A stretch of 64,000 bases of DNA from Takakia lepidozioides (taxonomy: Eukaryota; Streptophyta; Takakiopsida; Takakiales; Takakiaceae), in contig CM060731.1 in the NCBI GenBank assembly GCA_030704615.1, positions 51,644,001-51,708,000 of the forward strand, given 5' to 3'. Both the position numbers and the translations under genes were made by a program. Of the stretch, positions 12,701-23,099 are shown one piece after another. The notes below the pieces were generated by a model. That model worked only from the letters and a program-made list of their open reading frames with translations. It did not search any database and had not been told where the DNA came from. Position 1 is the first letter of the stretch; the number at the start of each line of letters is the position of its first letter.

Positions 12701-14519
12701 CAAAAACGTCAGTTTCTCAAGTTGGGACCATATCACAAATCAATGATTATCCCAACATTATAAATTTCCCATTTTTTTTCCTTCCATAATCTAGAAGTGT
12801 ATGCTAGGCTTGGAGTTTTGAACATGGGCATGATCCCTATGTTGAATCTCCTTCTTTTTTGCACAAAGGAGATTCCAAATAGTAGTCGCGGGTATCTTTC
12901 TCGACCTGAATCACGAGCGAAGCCACGGTTGTGTCTCTTCACATACCTTTTAATTATATATTTTTGAAGATATTGAAAGTTGCCAATAAACAAAGTGACA
13001 TGATATTAAAAGTCACATATGAACCAAATGAGATTTGTGATTTGAACTATAAATATAACTTGATATGTCTTTTTGCAATCTTGTATACGTTCTTCTTGCT
13101 TTTTTAATCTAATCAATAGAGTGCTTCCAAATTGATTCAATCTCTCGTGCACAGGCTTTGGATTGTTGCTCAACTGTATTTATTTTCTAACAATTTGTCA
13201 GATCATCAGTGTATTTTGACATTTGATCTTTTTTTGCCCCAACTTAGTTCTTAAGCAACGCAAAAGAATTTTTTTACTTAGTCATTTGTGTAGGACTCAT
13301 GTGCAATGTTGTACATAATCTGATCCCAACAACACGTGGATATCAAACCAAGAGTCATACTTTGGTTTATAAGACAAGAAATTTGGACAGACGATGTTGA
13401 CAAAATGCTTGGAGAATGTGTGTAATGAACAAGCGTTGTTTTGCAACAATTATTTGAGCCATTGCATTAAAAGAATTTCATAAGATGGCTGCCATGTGGT
13501 TTTGTAAGCTCGACGATCATGACAATGATCAATTCCCCCACATTGCAAATCTTCATTGACGTCACTTGAAAAGTTGTTGCAAGACTACACTTGTTCCTCT
13601 AACATGAGAATCTTGCACAGACATAGGGAGAGACAATGATTGAACATTTTCAGGACGGTCTACAACTTGATTTCTTTGATATTAGGATTTTTGTATGTTG
13701 ATACTGGGATAGCCAATCCATAATAACTTTAAGCGCATATGATCATTTTGTTATATTAGTATGGTCCGAAAGAAATCCTCTTTATTCTGGACTTTGACTC
13801 GGAAAAATGAACTCTGACTCCTTGTCCCTTTCTTTTCTTATTTGGTGATTCAGCTTGGACACATTAAATTATTATCTACTAGTTCTCGATTATGTATGTA
13901 ATGGAAATGGAATTTGAAGTGGGTACCTCTCAAAACATTATCATATAGACAGGACCCATGAAGAAAAGACATGTGGACATAGATTAGTGCATTTTTGAAA
14001 AAAAAATGGTTAGCATGAGGCTCCCAGTAAGAGACTTAAAAACTATTTTGCTCTCATTGTCCATTTTTTTTGTTGGTTTGGCTGAATTTGTGTCCACAAC
14101 ATTCTTTTCTTTGAACCTATATGATGGGTTACTTGGGTATTCTATCGCAGCTGAAATCATGTGGCCCTTTTGCTGTGAAGTGTGTAGACAAAGCTCATCC
14201 CTCTTATCATCCACATAATCGATGTTGGTTTGTTGTATTATAACATTTTTGTAACATTATTCCAAGTTTCATCGTTCATTTTATTTAAAAATAAGTATTG
14301 AATGGCCCAGGTTGATATTCAGTCCCATGTGGCTTCATCCGTCCCTTGTCATGGCTCCTCCTTAATTTTGTATTAAGAACTTAAAACTATATTTATAAAT
14401 ATATAAATAAAACGATATAATTCCTGATATCAAAAGTTCCATATGATATTAATCAATTGATTCTTAGCCTAGCACAACGAACACTATTATCCAGACTAGA
14501 AACTCCCATATTCTACATC
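12701..14519. other. AT-rich intergenic stretch
   Basis: This stretch is AT-rich and I see no supported gene, RNA or repeat. Confidence 0.5.
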
Positions 14520-15050
14520 CCATGTTCATGTGTAGCTACCATCATTTTTCGAGTTTTCTAACTGTTCCTCCAGATGCACCACGGCTCCTTCTTCACACCT
14601 CTGTCCTCTATTACTTTTCTCACCTTTGCTACATCATTCCACCTGCCAGTTGCAGCATAAATAGTAGCAAGCAGCCCATATACTGCAGCAGATTGTGGTT
14701 CCAACCTAAGAGCACATTTGGCAGCCAGTTCTGCCATCTCCACATTGCCATGGATTCTGCAGGCCCCAAGCACGGTTCTCCGTACTGAAGCATCTGCTTC
14801 ATATGGCATTTTGTTGTTAATCCAAGCGCCCTGCACAGCCAAGAAGGTCAACTACGCATCCATCATGCTTACATGTTGGTCTAATACCATGGTCCTGACT
14901 CATAGAAAGGAACTGGTGATGGCCTTGACCCACATGACTACATGCAGAGAGAACACAAATGAATCTCATGCCTATGCCGTTTATAAGCACCTTCTTTTTA
15001 CATGAAAAGATCAGGGTAGCCAATTGAGTAACAGGAAAACCCATGAAGCT
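14520..15050 (-). pseudogene. PPR-DYW fragment (last PPR and E motifs only)
   Basis: Two offset frames encode the end of a PLS-type PPR protein. One (15044-14817) carries FICVLSACSHVGQGHH and CVVDLLGCAGRLD; the other (14851-14558) carries LGACRIHGNVEMAELAAKC, IYAATGRWNDVAKVRK and RGVKKEPW. These match the same region of the full-length minus-strand gene that ends 500 bases away at 15547. There is no PPR array upstream and no DYW domain downstream, so this is a truncated, frameshifted duplicate in tandem with that gene. Confidence 0.85.
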
Positions 15051-15546
15051 GTTTGGAACACATGCATTTCATACCTCTGAATGGCACATTTATGCACCAT
15101 ACTGGCGGATGCAGGGCAGCTCCAAAGCATAACAATTGTTCTTGGCAGCTTCTGATTGCTGTAGACTATATACAGCCTGTAGAAAAGTCTACTCGCCCCA
15201 CTATGCCATGACATAACCAGCAGCTGGAAAGAGTGGGAAGTGGGGCAAAGTTCAAATTTTTCAGAATCAACAAGCAAATCCATTATGGCTTGGATAATTG
15301 TCATGCAACCTATTTGCCTATTTATCTTTTTTGGTTTGGAGATCTTATCTAGTACTTCTTTGCCACACAATCCCTTTTCGTTTGGATGCAATATTAGTTT
15401 ACACTTTTCTCTCTCAATGCCAACATAACATCCAACTATCCATCCCTGTCCCTCAACAGCCTGTCATAGCCAATATTGGATGGACCAAGCAGCTGGGCAG
15501 TTTAATGAAGGAAGCAAGACACTTACACTGTTCCAAAACAATTTTT
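15051..15546. other. Spacer downstream of the PPR-DYW gene
   Basis: No gene is seen. The right part is presumably the 3' UTR of the minus-strand PPR gene ending at 15547; the left part joins the tandem PPR fragment. Confidence 0.4.
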
Positions 15547-18183
15547 TCACCAGAACTCCCCACAAGAACAAACCCCATCTTCGAAGTGGTGAAAGCGATT
15601 TGCGTCCCGTACAACAATTGCACGGCCAACAATCTTTGAGATGAACTTTGTGGCATTGTGGCAGTCACCACACACCCGAAGATTCTTGATGACACAGAGA
15701 GGCGTCCCTGGGGCCGTGCTGATCAGTCCAAAAGCAATGGCCAACTTCTCACTGTGGTGGCAAAGGGATAATTCCTTGTGCTCCTCCTCCACATCATGCA
15801 GTACAAAGCGCTTGTCAGGCACATATCCTGCCTCCTTCATCTCTGCAGACAATCTTCTCAGCTCAATATGGATGTCCTCAATCTTTGGATGCATTTTGTC
15901 ATCTACAACAAAGGTGTGCACCCTGTTACCAACCTCAATGCAGCAGCGACCAGGCTCCTTTTTTACCCCTCTCACTTTCATCATTTTTCTCACCTTTGCA
16001 GTATCATCCCACCTGCTAGCTGCAGCATAGATGTTTGACAGCAACACGTAAGTTACCGTATCCTGTTGATCCAACTTCAGGATAAGTTTTGCCGCACGTT
16101 CTGCCATCTCCACGTTGCCATGAACCCTGCAGGCACCAAGCAAGGCCTTCCACACCACAGCATCTGGCTTGATTGGCATTTTGATAATGAAGTCCTCTGC
16201 CTCATCCAATCGCCCTGCACGCCCAAGAAGGTCCACCATGCAGCTGAAGTGCTCTACTGTTGGAGTCACACCATGATCTTGAGTCAGGGAATGAAAGTAA
16301 TGTCTGCCTTCATCCACTAGGCCAACATGGCTACATGCAGAGAGAACACAAATGAAGGTGATCTTGTCCAACTTCAAGCCTTCCTTTTGCATTCCTTCAA
16401 ATAGTTGCAGGGCCTCCCTATGGCAACCGTGCTGCGCATATCCTGCCATCATCACATTCCACGACACCATATCTCGTTCAGCCATATTGTTGAACACTTC
16501 CTTTCCATCCTTGATGCTCCCGCACTTAGCATACATGTCCACAAGGGCATTGTTCAGAATCATATTTGGTACAATTCCAGCTTTCACGATGTCAGCATGG
16601 ACCTCTTTGCCCTTTTGCAGCGCTGCCAGGCTGGAACACGCATTGCAAACGCAAACAAATGTGATCTGGTCTGGTCTCACCCCTTCCCACATCATTTGCT
16701 CATAAATCTCCAAAGCCTCCACCCCGTACCCATGCTGGGAATATCCTGCCATCATTGCATTCCACGACACCAAATCCCGTGCAGCCATATTGTCGAACAC
16801 TCCCTTTGCGTCCTGGATGCTCCTGCATTTAGCGTACATGTCTAGGAGGGCAGTGTACAGAATGACATCTGGGACAATTCCAGCTCTCATGATGTCACCA
16901 TGAACCTCTTTGCCCTTTTCCAGGTCTGCCAGGCTCGCACACACATTGCACATGCACACGAACGTGACGTGGTTGGGCTTCACCCCTTCGCAGATCATTT
17001 GCTCATAGGTCTCCAAAGCCTCCATCCAACAACCAAGCTGGGCATATCCTGCAATCATTGCACTCCAGGACACCACATCCCGTTCAGCCATATTGTCAAA
17101 TATTCCCACTGCATCCTTGATGCTCCCACATTTGGCATACATGTCTATGAGGGTAGTTTCCAAGATGATATTTGGTACAATTCCAGCTTTCCTGATATCA
17201 CAATGGATCTCTTTACCCTTCTCAAGGGCTGCCAGACTCGCACACACACTGCAAAGGCAAACAAACGTGACCTGGTTGGGTGTAACCCCTTCCAGGATCA
17301 TTTGCTCATAGGTCTCCAAAGCCTCCCTCGCACACCCATGCTGGGCATATCCTGCTATCATTGCATTCCATGTCACTACATTTCGTGCCACTATATCATC
17401 AAACACTACCTTTGCATCCTTGATGCTCCCGCATTTGGCATACATATCCACCAGGGCGGTGCCTAGAATGATATCTGGTATAATTCCAGCTTTCATGATG
17501 TCAGCATGGACTTCTTTTCCCTTTCCCAGGGCCGCCAGGCTTGCACACGCATTGCAAATGCAAATGAATGTGACCTGGTTGGGCTTCACCCCTTCGCGCA
17601 TCATTTGCTCATATGTCTCCAAGGCATTCTTACCACACCCATGCTTGGTAAATCCTGCAATCATTATGTTCCACGTGATCAAACCTCGTTGAGGCATTTT
17701 GTCGAACACTAGGTGTGCATCCACAATGCTCCTGCATTTGACATACATGTTGACAAGGGTGTTGTGTAGAAACACATTTGGCTTGAATCCACTTTGGATA
17801 ATGTGAGCGTGCACCTCCTTTCCAGCTGCTAGGTCTTTCATCTTGATGCACTTATGCAGGAGACAGACATAAGTATCTGAATCTGCTGAAATACCTCCTT
17901 GGTTCAAAGTTTGCAGAGCTTCTTTCAGTTGTCCTGCCTCACTTGGTGTCCTATGCCCAGAAGCACAAGAAGACATCTTCTGGACTCCCTCTCTTGGTCC
18001 TCTTTTGGAAGTGGTTTTCATGGTGGAAGTGCCTGATTTTATCAACTGAGGTGCCACTCCTGCTTCCAGTTGACCATCTACCCATGCAGGTTTCTTGCAG
18101 CTATCAATCCACGGCGGCTCATTGGTACTCTTGTGCTTGAGATCTGGCCCTCTCGGATGGACCTGGACCCACAACTCCATCAC
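15547..18183 (-). CDS. PPR-PLS-E-DYW RNA-editing factor with an N-terminal OSB-type PDF motif
   Basis: The open frame is 878 codons. PLS-class PPR proteins bind organelle RNA and their DYW domain deaminates C to U. Residues about 8-45 match the second half of the OSB PDF motif (PRGPDLKHKST, WVDGQLEA). PPR repeats of about 100-residue PLS triplets fill roughly residues 100-640. E motifs follow (LLGACRVHGNVEMAERAAK; IYAAASRWDDTAKVRK), then the PG box (EPGRCCIEV). The DYW domain has the zinc/catalytic HSEKLAIAF and CGDCHNATKFIS. The protein ends CSCGEFW where most end in DYW. A splice acceptor (GGTCCAG|GTC) sits after codon 7, so MMELWVQ is probably intron and this ORF the last exon (15547-18162) of a longer gene. 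The matching upstream exon at 18418-18468 has an in-frame TAG just before it. The gene may therefore be decaying at its 5' end, or use the ORF's own ATG, which gives no clear targeting sequence. Confidence 0.85.
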   Translation of the reverse strand: MMELWVQVHPRGPDLKHKSTNEPPWIDSCKKPAWVDGQLEAGVAPQLIKSGTSTMKTTSKRGPREGVQKMSSCASGHRTPSEAGQLKEALQTLNQGGISADSDTYVCLLHKCIKMKDLAAGKEVHAHIIQSGFKPNVFLHNTLVNMYVKCRSIVDAHLVFDKMPQRGLITWNIMIAGFTKHGCGKNALETYEQMMREGVKPNQVTFICICNACASLAALGKGKEVHADIMKAGIIPDIILGTALVDMYAKCGSIKDAKVVFDDIVARNVVTWNAMIAGYAQHGCAREALETYEQMILEGVTPNQVTFVCLCSVCASLAALEKGKEIHCDIRKAGIVPNIILETTLIDMYAKCGSIKDAVGIFDNMAERDVVSWSAMIAGYAQLGCWMEALETYEQMICEGVKPNHVTFVCMCNVCASLADLEKGKEVHGDIMRAGIVPDVILYTALLDMYAKCRSIQDAKGVFDNMAARDLVSWNAMMAGYSQHGYGVEALEIYEQMMWEGVRPDQITFVCVCNACSSLAALQKGKEVHADIVKAGIVPNMILNNALVDMYAKCGSIKDGKEVFNNMAERDMVSWNVMMAGYAQHGCHREALQLFEGMQKEGLKLDKITFICVLSACSHVGLVDEGRHYFHSLTQDHGVTPTVEHFSCMVDLLGRAGRLDEAEDFIIKMPIKPDAVVWKALLGACRVHGNVEMAERAAKLILKLDQQDTVTYVLLSNIYAAASRWDDTAKVRKMMKVRGVKKEPGRCCIEVGNRVHTFVVDDKMHPKIEDIHIELRRLSAEMKEAGYVPDKRFVLHDVEEEHKELSLCHHSEKLAIAFGLISTAPGTPLCVIKNLRVCGDCHNATKFISKIVGRAIVVRDANRFHHFEDGVCSCGEFW

Positions 18184-18417
18184 GACCTACAGTTATCCCT
18201 GCCTTGGCAGAAACAAAATCTCCTCCTTGCTGCTGACAGCTACAATGACAAACCATAATTTACCTAGCAAACACCCCAACTGCTTACCACCCACTAGTCC
18301 CTGTGTGGAACTGCTGACAAGACGTTAGAAACGTGTCCGGGAGAGAGGATGAAAATTTTGCAGGAAAGCTCTTCGAGCATCTTGTTGTCTGTTATTTCGG
18401 TAAGAGAAGGGATTCAC

Positions 18418-18468
18418 CTTTCTGCCTCTAGTGTCCCACCATTGACTTTGGTTCAAAACATATTCCTT
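18418..18468 (-). pseudogene. Upstream PDF-motif exon of the minus-strand PPR gene, with an in-frame stop before it
   Basis: The 51 bases read KEYVLNQSQWWDTRGRK and end at a GTGAAT donor. They match the first half of the OSB PDF motif and the paralogous exon at 20854-20933. The intron from here to 18163 also resembles the paralogue's intron (a shared GTCTTGTCAG and GTGGTAAG region). Where the paralogue has Trp before KEY, this copy has an inserted codon and TAG at 18469-18471. The stop breaks the exon unless TTATTAG serves as an alternative acceptor. Confidence 0.7.
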
Positions 18469-18839
18469 CTAATAAAGCTGTTCCTTGTCTCTGTTTTTGG
18501 TTTTATTTGCCTGCTACCCCATTGGCAGTTACACGTGAAAAACACTCATAACCACCATAGATCCACCCAGAGAGCTAACTTACAAAAGTCTACATGACAA
18601 ATTAGGTTTTGTCTCTGTGCACATTACCTGGGGATCATTTGCTCTGATCTCTTCTAGCGCATTGACGTTCCAATGCGAGATGCTAGACATGAAATAAATG
18701 GCAACCATCAGAATCAGGGGAAAAAGACCTTGGAACCAGCGTGAGCCCACTTCATCGGGTCTTTGGCTGCATGCAAATACGAGTTTGGAGCAACAAAGAC
18801 AGAAAGGGTGGATATTGCATCCAAACAGGACCGCAATAG

Positions 18840-19280
18840 ATGCATCAGAAGAGAACTTATGGAACTGCACGTCAGGCGGACATGGAAACCAGCCACTCTA
18901 ATAACTCTATCGGGAGACATTCTATAATTAGTTCTCCGTGACGATAGGATCTTGCGGCCTAGTTTCCTCTCTTCTAATGGGCATTGGGGAGGTTCAGGGT
19001 GGGCTACCACAGTCTGCGGATAGAGACTGGTAGGTGGGAAAATCTGCAACGTGAAGACCAACTATGCGCAGCTTGCTTTGGGAACTACAGAGAAATTGAA
19101 AGTGAAGAACATTTCTTCTTTCACTGCCCTTTATACTATGAGATCCTTGGGAGATTCAACTGTGTATTCCGGGATAATCCATCTCTCCCAGAGGTGTTCC
19201 ATTACGAGGATCAGAAATGCTTGGCAGCCTACGTGCATAAAGCGTTGACTCTTAGACAATCCCTTGAGCTTTAGTTGTGG
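18840..19280 (+). mobile_element. LINE 3'-end fragment (C-terminal zinc-knuckle region)
   Basis: A frame from about 18984 encodes FRVGYHSLRIETGRW, then QREDQLCAACFGNYREIESE and EHFFFHCPLYYEI. This is the Cys/His cluster found at the C-terminus of many plant LINE reverse transcriptases. Just upstream, LMELHVRRTWKPATL may belong to the same element in a shifted frame. It has the same strand as the RT fragment at 12.3 kb, but the two are 6 kb apart with PPR genes between them. Confidence 0.65.
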
Positions 19281-19849
19281 GCTGTTTGTGGCCCCTTTCT
19301 CTTGTTTCTTTTTCCTCTTGCCCCATGAGCTCTTTGAGCTTCTCGCGGACGTTATAAAGTACCATTTCATTTCATACTGCGTACTGAGTTTCTCCTGAAA
19401 TTTGTCGAGGAATCTAAAAGCGGGTTTGAATAGGTAAATCCCAAGAACCACACCAAGGTGCGGCGAGGACCATCATTTCTGCCACTCTCTAATAAAAACC
19501 GTCTACACAACCATGGCTCAAGAGCCAGAGTATATCAGATTTGAGGTCGAAGTGATGCATGCCTACTACATCAGCTCCTCTATATTTGGTCACAGTTGTG
19601 AACAGTGAAGAGGATTTACTACGCCCATTATTATATGAGATAAACAGGAGAGAGAAGAAGAGAAGGGAAACGTTCAACAGTCTTAAGGGAAACAAAATGT
19701 GCGGATCCGAAAGATTTCCAAAATCAACCAAGGCCCTGTCGTCTAGTTTCGGTCATGCGAGAGGCCTTGCGTCGCGGCGGATCAAGGGGCTGGGATGTAG
19801 TGAGAAAGCGGCAGAGGATACATTTTTTGGTCCGTGTACTTCCAACCCC

Positions 19850-22800
19850 GATGCCAGAATCGTTCGCAACAGGCTCCTATATAGATGGGAAACGATCATC
19901 CAGCTTCAAGGATCACGCACAAGAGGTTCTTTGGATTGAGGATTGGTTGAATCCTCTTTGGGTGAAAGAGAAGCTAATTGCAAAGAGTCAAGATCGAAAA
20001 CAGTCCGGCGATGGTGGGAGGATGTCCGAGTGCGATTCTGATTTTGGAGTGGATGGCGGAGCTCCTTTAAAGCCTGGACATGAAAGTGAGTATGACTTGC
20101 AGCCTGATGACAGGGCAGTATTTGATGCACAAGTTCGTTTAGTATCTTTAATTGTGGACATGGTTGCATGTTCCTCATTGTGTTGCTTCAGATACAACCT
20201 AGACTGACTTGATGAATGTTCTCAAAGCTAAATTAGCACTACTCCGTAAAGGAACTTGTCAACGTTTCGGTGCTCTTGGATTTCCGGCATGAAGGTCAAC
20301 CGTGGAGCATGGGACAGCGTTGGCAAGAGGTTTATAAAATTCCTACAAAATGGTGGGACAACAGCGGTGGCAAAGTGCGTCTTTTTTCATGCATAATGTG
20401 AAGGAGTATGTGCCTTTTCCTCTCGGTACCATAGGTTGTTCTTCTTAAGCAGGCCATGAATATATGTTGCCCAAGGGATTTTTCCTCATGTTCGCAAGCT
20501 TTTGGGAGGTTCAGCTTGGTCTGAGGAGGCTGTGTTTAAAACCATGGCTGATCAGCTCCACCCTGTTTTCACAGACCAATCGAAGATCACCAGTAGACAT
20601 ATTCAGCGCGCAGAAGGGCGCAGAAGGGCGCCTTTTGATTGAGGGTTGGCTAACATCTCCATGGGTGGAAAAGCTAGTTGCTGCAATGACACAAGGTCAA
20701 GCACATTGTGGTGAGGGCACTCTCTTCTTCCAACACACTGAGGCTGGTTTTGTCCTCTTTATCAGATTTGTCCCTGTTTTGTAATCATGGGTTTTGACAG
20801 TTAGCCATTTGGGTGAATCTTTGACATTTTATTACTACCTGTGGGAATTGCAGGGAAATATCCAAAACTAGGGAATAGAGATGAGGAGAAGCTTTGGAAG
20901 GAATATGTTCCATGGGACAATCAAGGCAGAAAGGTGAATGCCTCTTATTTTACACAACGCAGAAGCAGATGACAACTTTCTTGCAAATTGCATCCTCCCT
21001 CTCTTCCAAACACACATTTTTGAAGTCTTGTCAGTAATAGCAAATGTACTAGTATGTGGTAAGTAGGGGTCAAGTAGCAAGAGGGAGGATCAATGTATTA
21101 TTGTTGTCTGAGCCAGGGATAGATGGAGGCAGGAATGGAGTGAGGGTGCAGATCGATCCAAGAGGACTGGATTTCAAGTATAGGAGTACACATGAGGCAG
21201 TGTGGATAGACAGCAACAAGATATCTGCATGGGTAGATGGTCATCTGGAAGCACCTGCAAGACAGTTTACAGAATCAGGCACCTCTGCCATGACCACTCC
21301 TAAAAATGGACCAAGAGACTGAGTCTGCAAGATCTCTTCTGCCACTTGTAGGCATGTGAGGATTCTATGTAAGGCAGGACACCTGAAAGAGGCTATGCAT
21401 ATTTTGAACCGAGGAGGCATTTCAGCAGACTCTAATACGTATGTCTGTCTTTTGCAAAACTGCATGAAGGTGAAAGGCCTAGCCACGGGAAAGCAGGTGC
21501 ACGCCCACATCGTCCAAAGTGGATTTAAGCCAAATGTATTTCTATACAACACCCTTCTCAACATGTATGTCAAGTGCAGGAGCATCATGCATGCACACAG
21601 ATTGTTTGATAATATGCCTGAACGAAATATGTTTTCTTGGACTATAATGGTGGCAGGATACACTGAGCATGGGTGTAGTAGGAATGCCTTGGAGATTTAT
21701 GAGCAAATGCTACAGGGAGGAGTGACGCCCGACCAGGTGACATATATATGCGTTCTCAAGGCGTGTGCCAGCCTGGCAGCCCTGGAAAAGGGCAAAGAGG
21801 TCCATTCTGACATCATGAAAGCTGGAATTGTACCAAACATCATTCTGGAGACTGCCCTTGTTGACATGTATGCCAAATGCGGGAGCATCAAGAATGCGAA
21901 GGGAGTTTTTGATAACATGGCTGAACAAAATGTGGTCTCATGGAGTGCGATGATCACAGGATATTCCCAGCAGGGATGTGGGATGGAGGCTTTAGAGACA
22001 TACAGGCAAATGATCCGGGAAGGGGTGAAGCCCAACCAGGTCTCGTTTGTTAGCATTTGCAATGCGTGTGCAAGCTTGGCATCCCTGGAAAAGAGCAAAG
22101 AGCTCCATACTGACATTAGGAAAGCTGGAATTGTACCAAATGTCATTCTGAACACTACCCTAGTAGATATGTATGCCAAATGTGGAAGCATTCAGGATGC
22201 AAAGATGGTGTTCGACAACATGTGTGAACGAAATGTAGTCACATGGAATGCAATGATCGCAGGATATGTCCAGAATGGGTGTGGGATGGAGGCTTTAGAG
22301 ACCTATGAGCAAATGATACAGGAAGGGGGGAAGCCCAGCCAGGTTACGTTTGTGGGTGTTTGCAATGCGTGTGCCAGCCTAGCAGCTCTGGAAATTGGCA
22401 AAGTGGTCCATGGTGACATCGTGAAAGCTGGAATTGTGCCTAATATCATCTTGAATACTGCCCTCGTGGACATGTATTCCAAATGTGGGAGCATCAAGGA
22501 TGCAGAGGGTGTGTTCAACAAAATGTCCACACGAAATGTGGTGTCATGGAATTCGATGATTGCGGGATATGTCAAGCATGGGTGTCATAGGGAGGCCCTG
22601 CAACTATTTGAAGAAATGGGAAAGGAAGGCTTGAAGCCAAACAGTATCACTTTAGTATGTGTCCTCTCTGCTTGTAGTCATGTCGGCCTATTAGATGAAG
22701 GTAGACACTACTTCGATTCCCTGAGTCAAGATGATGGCCTCACCATGGAGCACTTCGGTTGCATGGTGGACCTTCTTGGCCGTGCAGGGCGATTGGATGA

Positions 22801-23095
22801 GGCAGAGGATTTCATCAACAAAATGCCAATTGAACCAGATGTTGTTGTGTGGTGGCCTTGCTTGGTGCCTGCAGAATCCATGGCAATGTAGATGTAGCCG
22901 AACGCACGGCAAAATCCATTCTCAAGTTGGATCCGCAGGATGTTGGAACTTATGTGTTGCTATCTAACATCTATGCAGCAGCCAGCAGATACTGCAAAGG
23001 GGAGAAAAATGATGTCACAAGGTGCATCATGTCCAGAGGTGTCACAAAAGAGCCAGGTCGCTGCTCCATTGAGGTCAGTGACAAGGTGCACACGT
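19850..23095 (+). pseudogene. OSB-PDF/PPR gene, broken inverted paralogue with three PDF motifs
   Basis: This is a plus-strand paralogue of the 15.5-18.5 kb gene. PDF motif 1 lies at about 19860-19990 (SSSFKDHAQEVLWIEDW, WVKEKLIA). Motif 2 is split over an exon ending at 20374 (RWQEVYKIPTKWWDN) and 20575-20710 (LLIEGWLTSPWVEKLVAA). Motif 3 is split over 20854-20933 (KLWKEYVPWDNQGRK) and an exon from 21152 (DPRGLDFKYRSTHEAVWID). Exon phases agree across the last three introns. The PPR array occupies 21356-22850, with repeats such as LVDMYAKCGSIKNAKGVFDN. Lesions: TGA at 21320-21322 between the PDF motif and the array; one base missing at about 22855 (VVW then WPCLV instead of ALLGAC); a small deletion at about 22990 removing WDD; and loss of the whole DYW domain after KVHTS at 23095. 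No OB-fold exons are visible upstream. It is very likely non-functional as an editing enzyme. Confidence 0.85.
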
Positions 23096-23099
23096 CCTG

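Noticed and set aside
16352-17712. Long plus-strand open frames (up to 188 codons) over the minus-strand PPR gene
   Set aside because: They are exact antisense shadows of the PPR repeats and have the repeat periodicity of the real gene.
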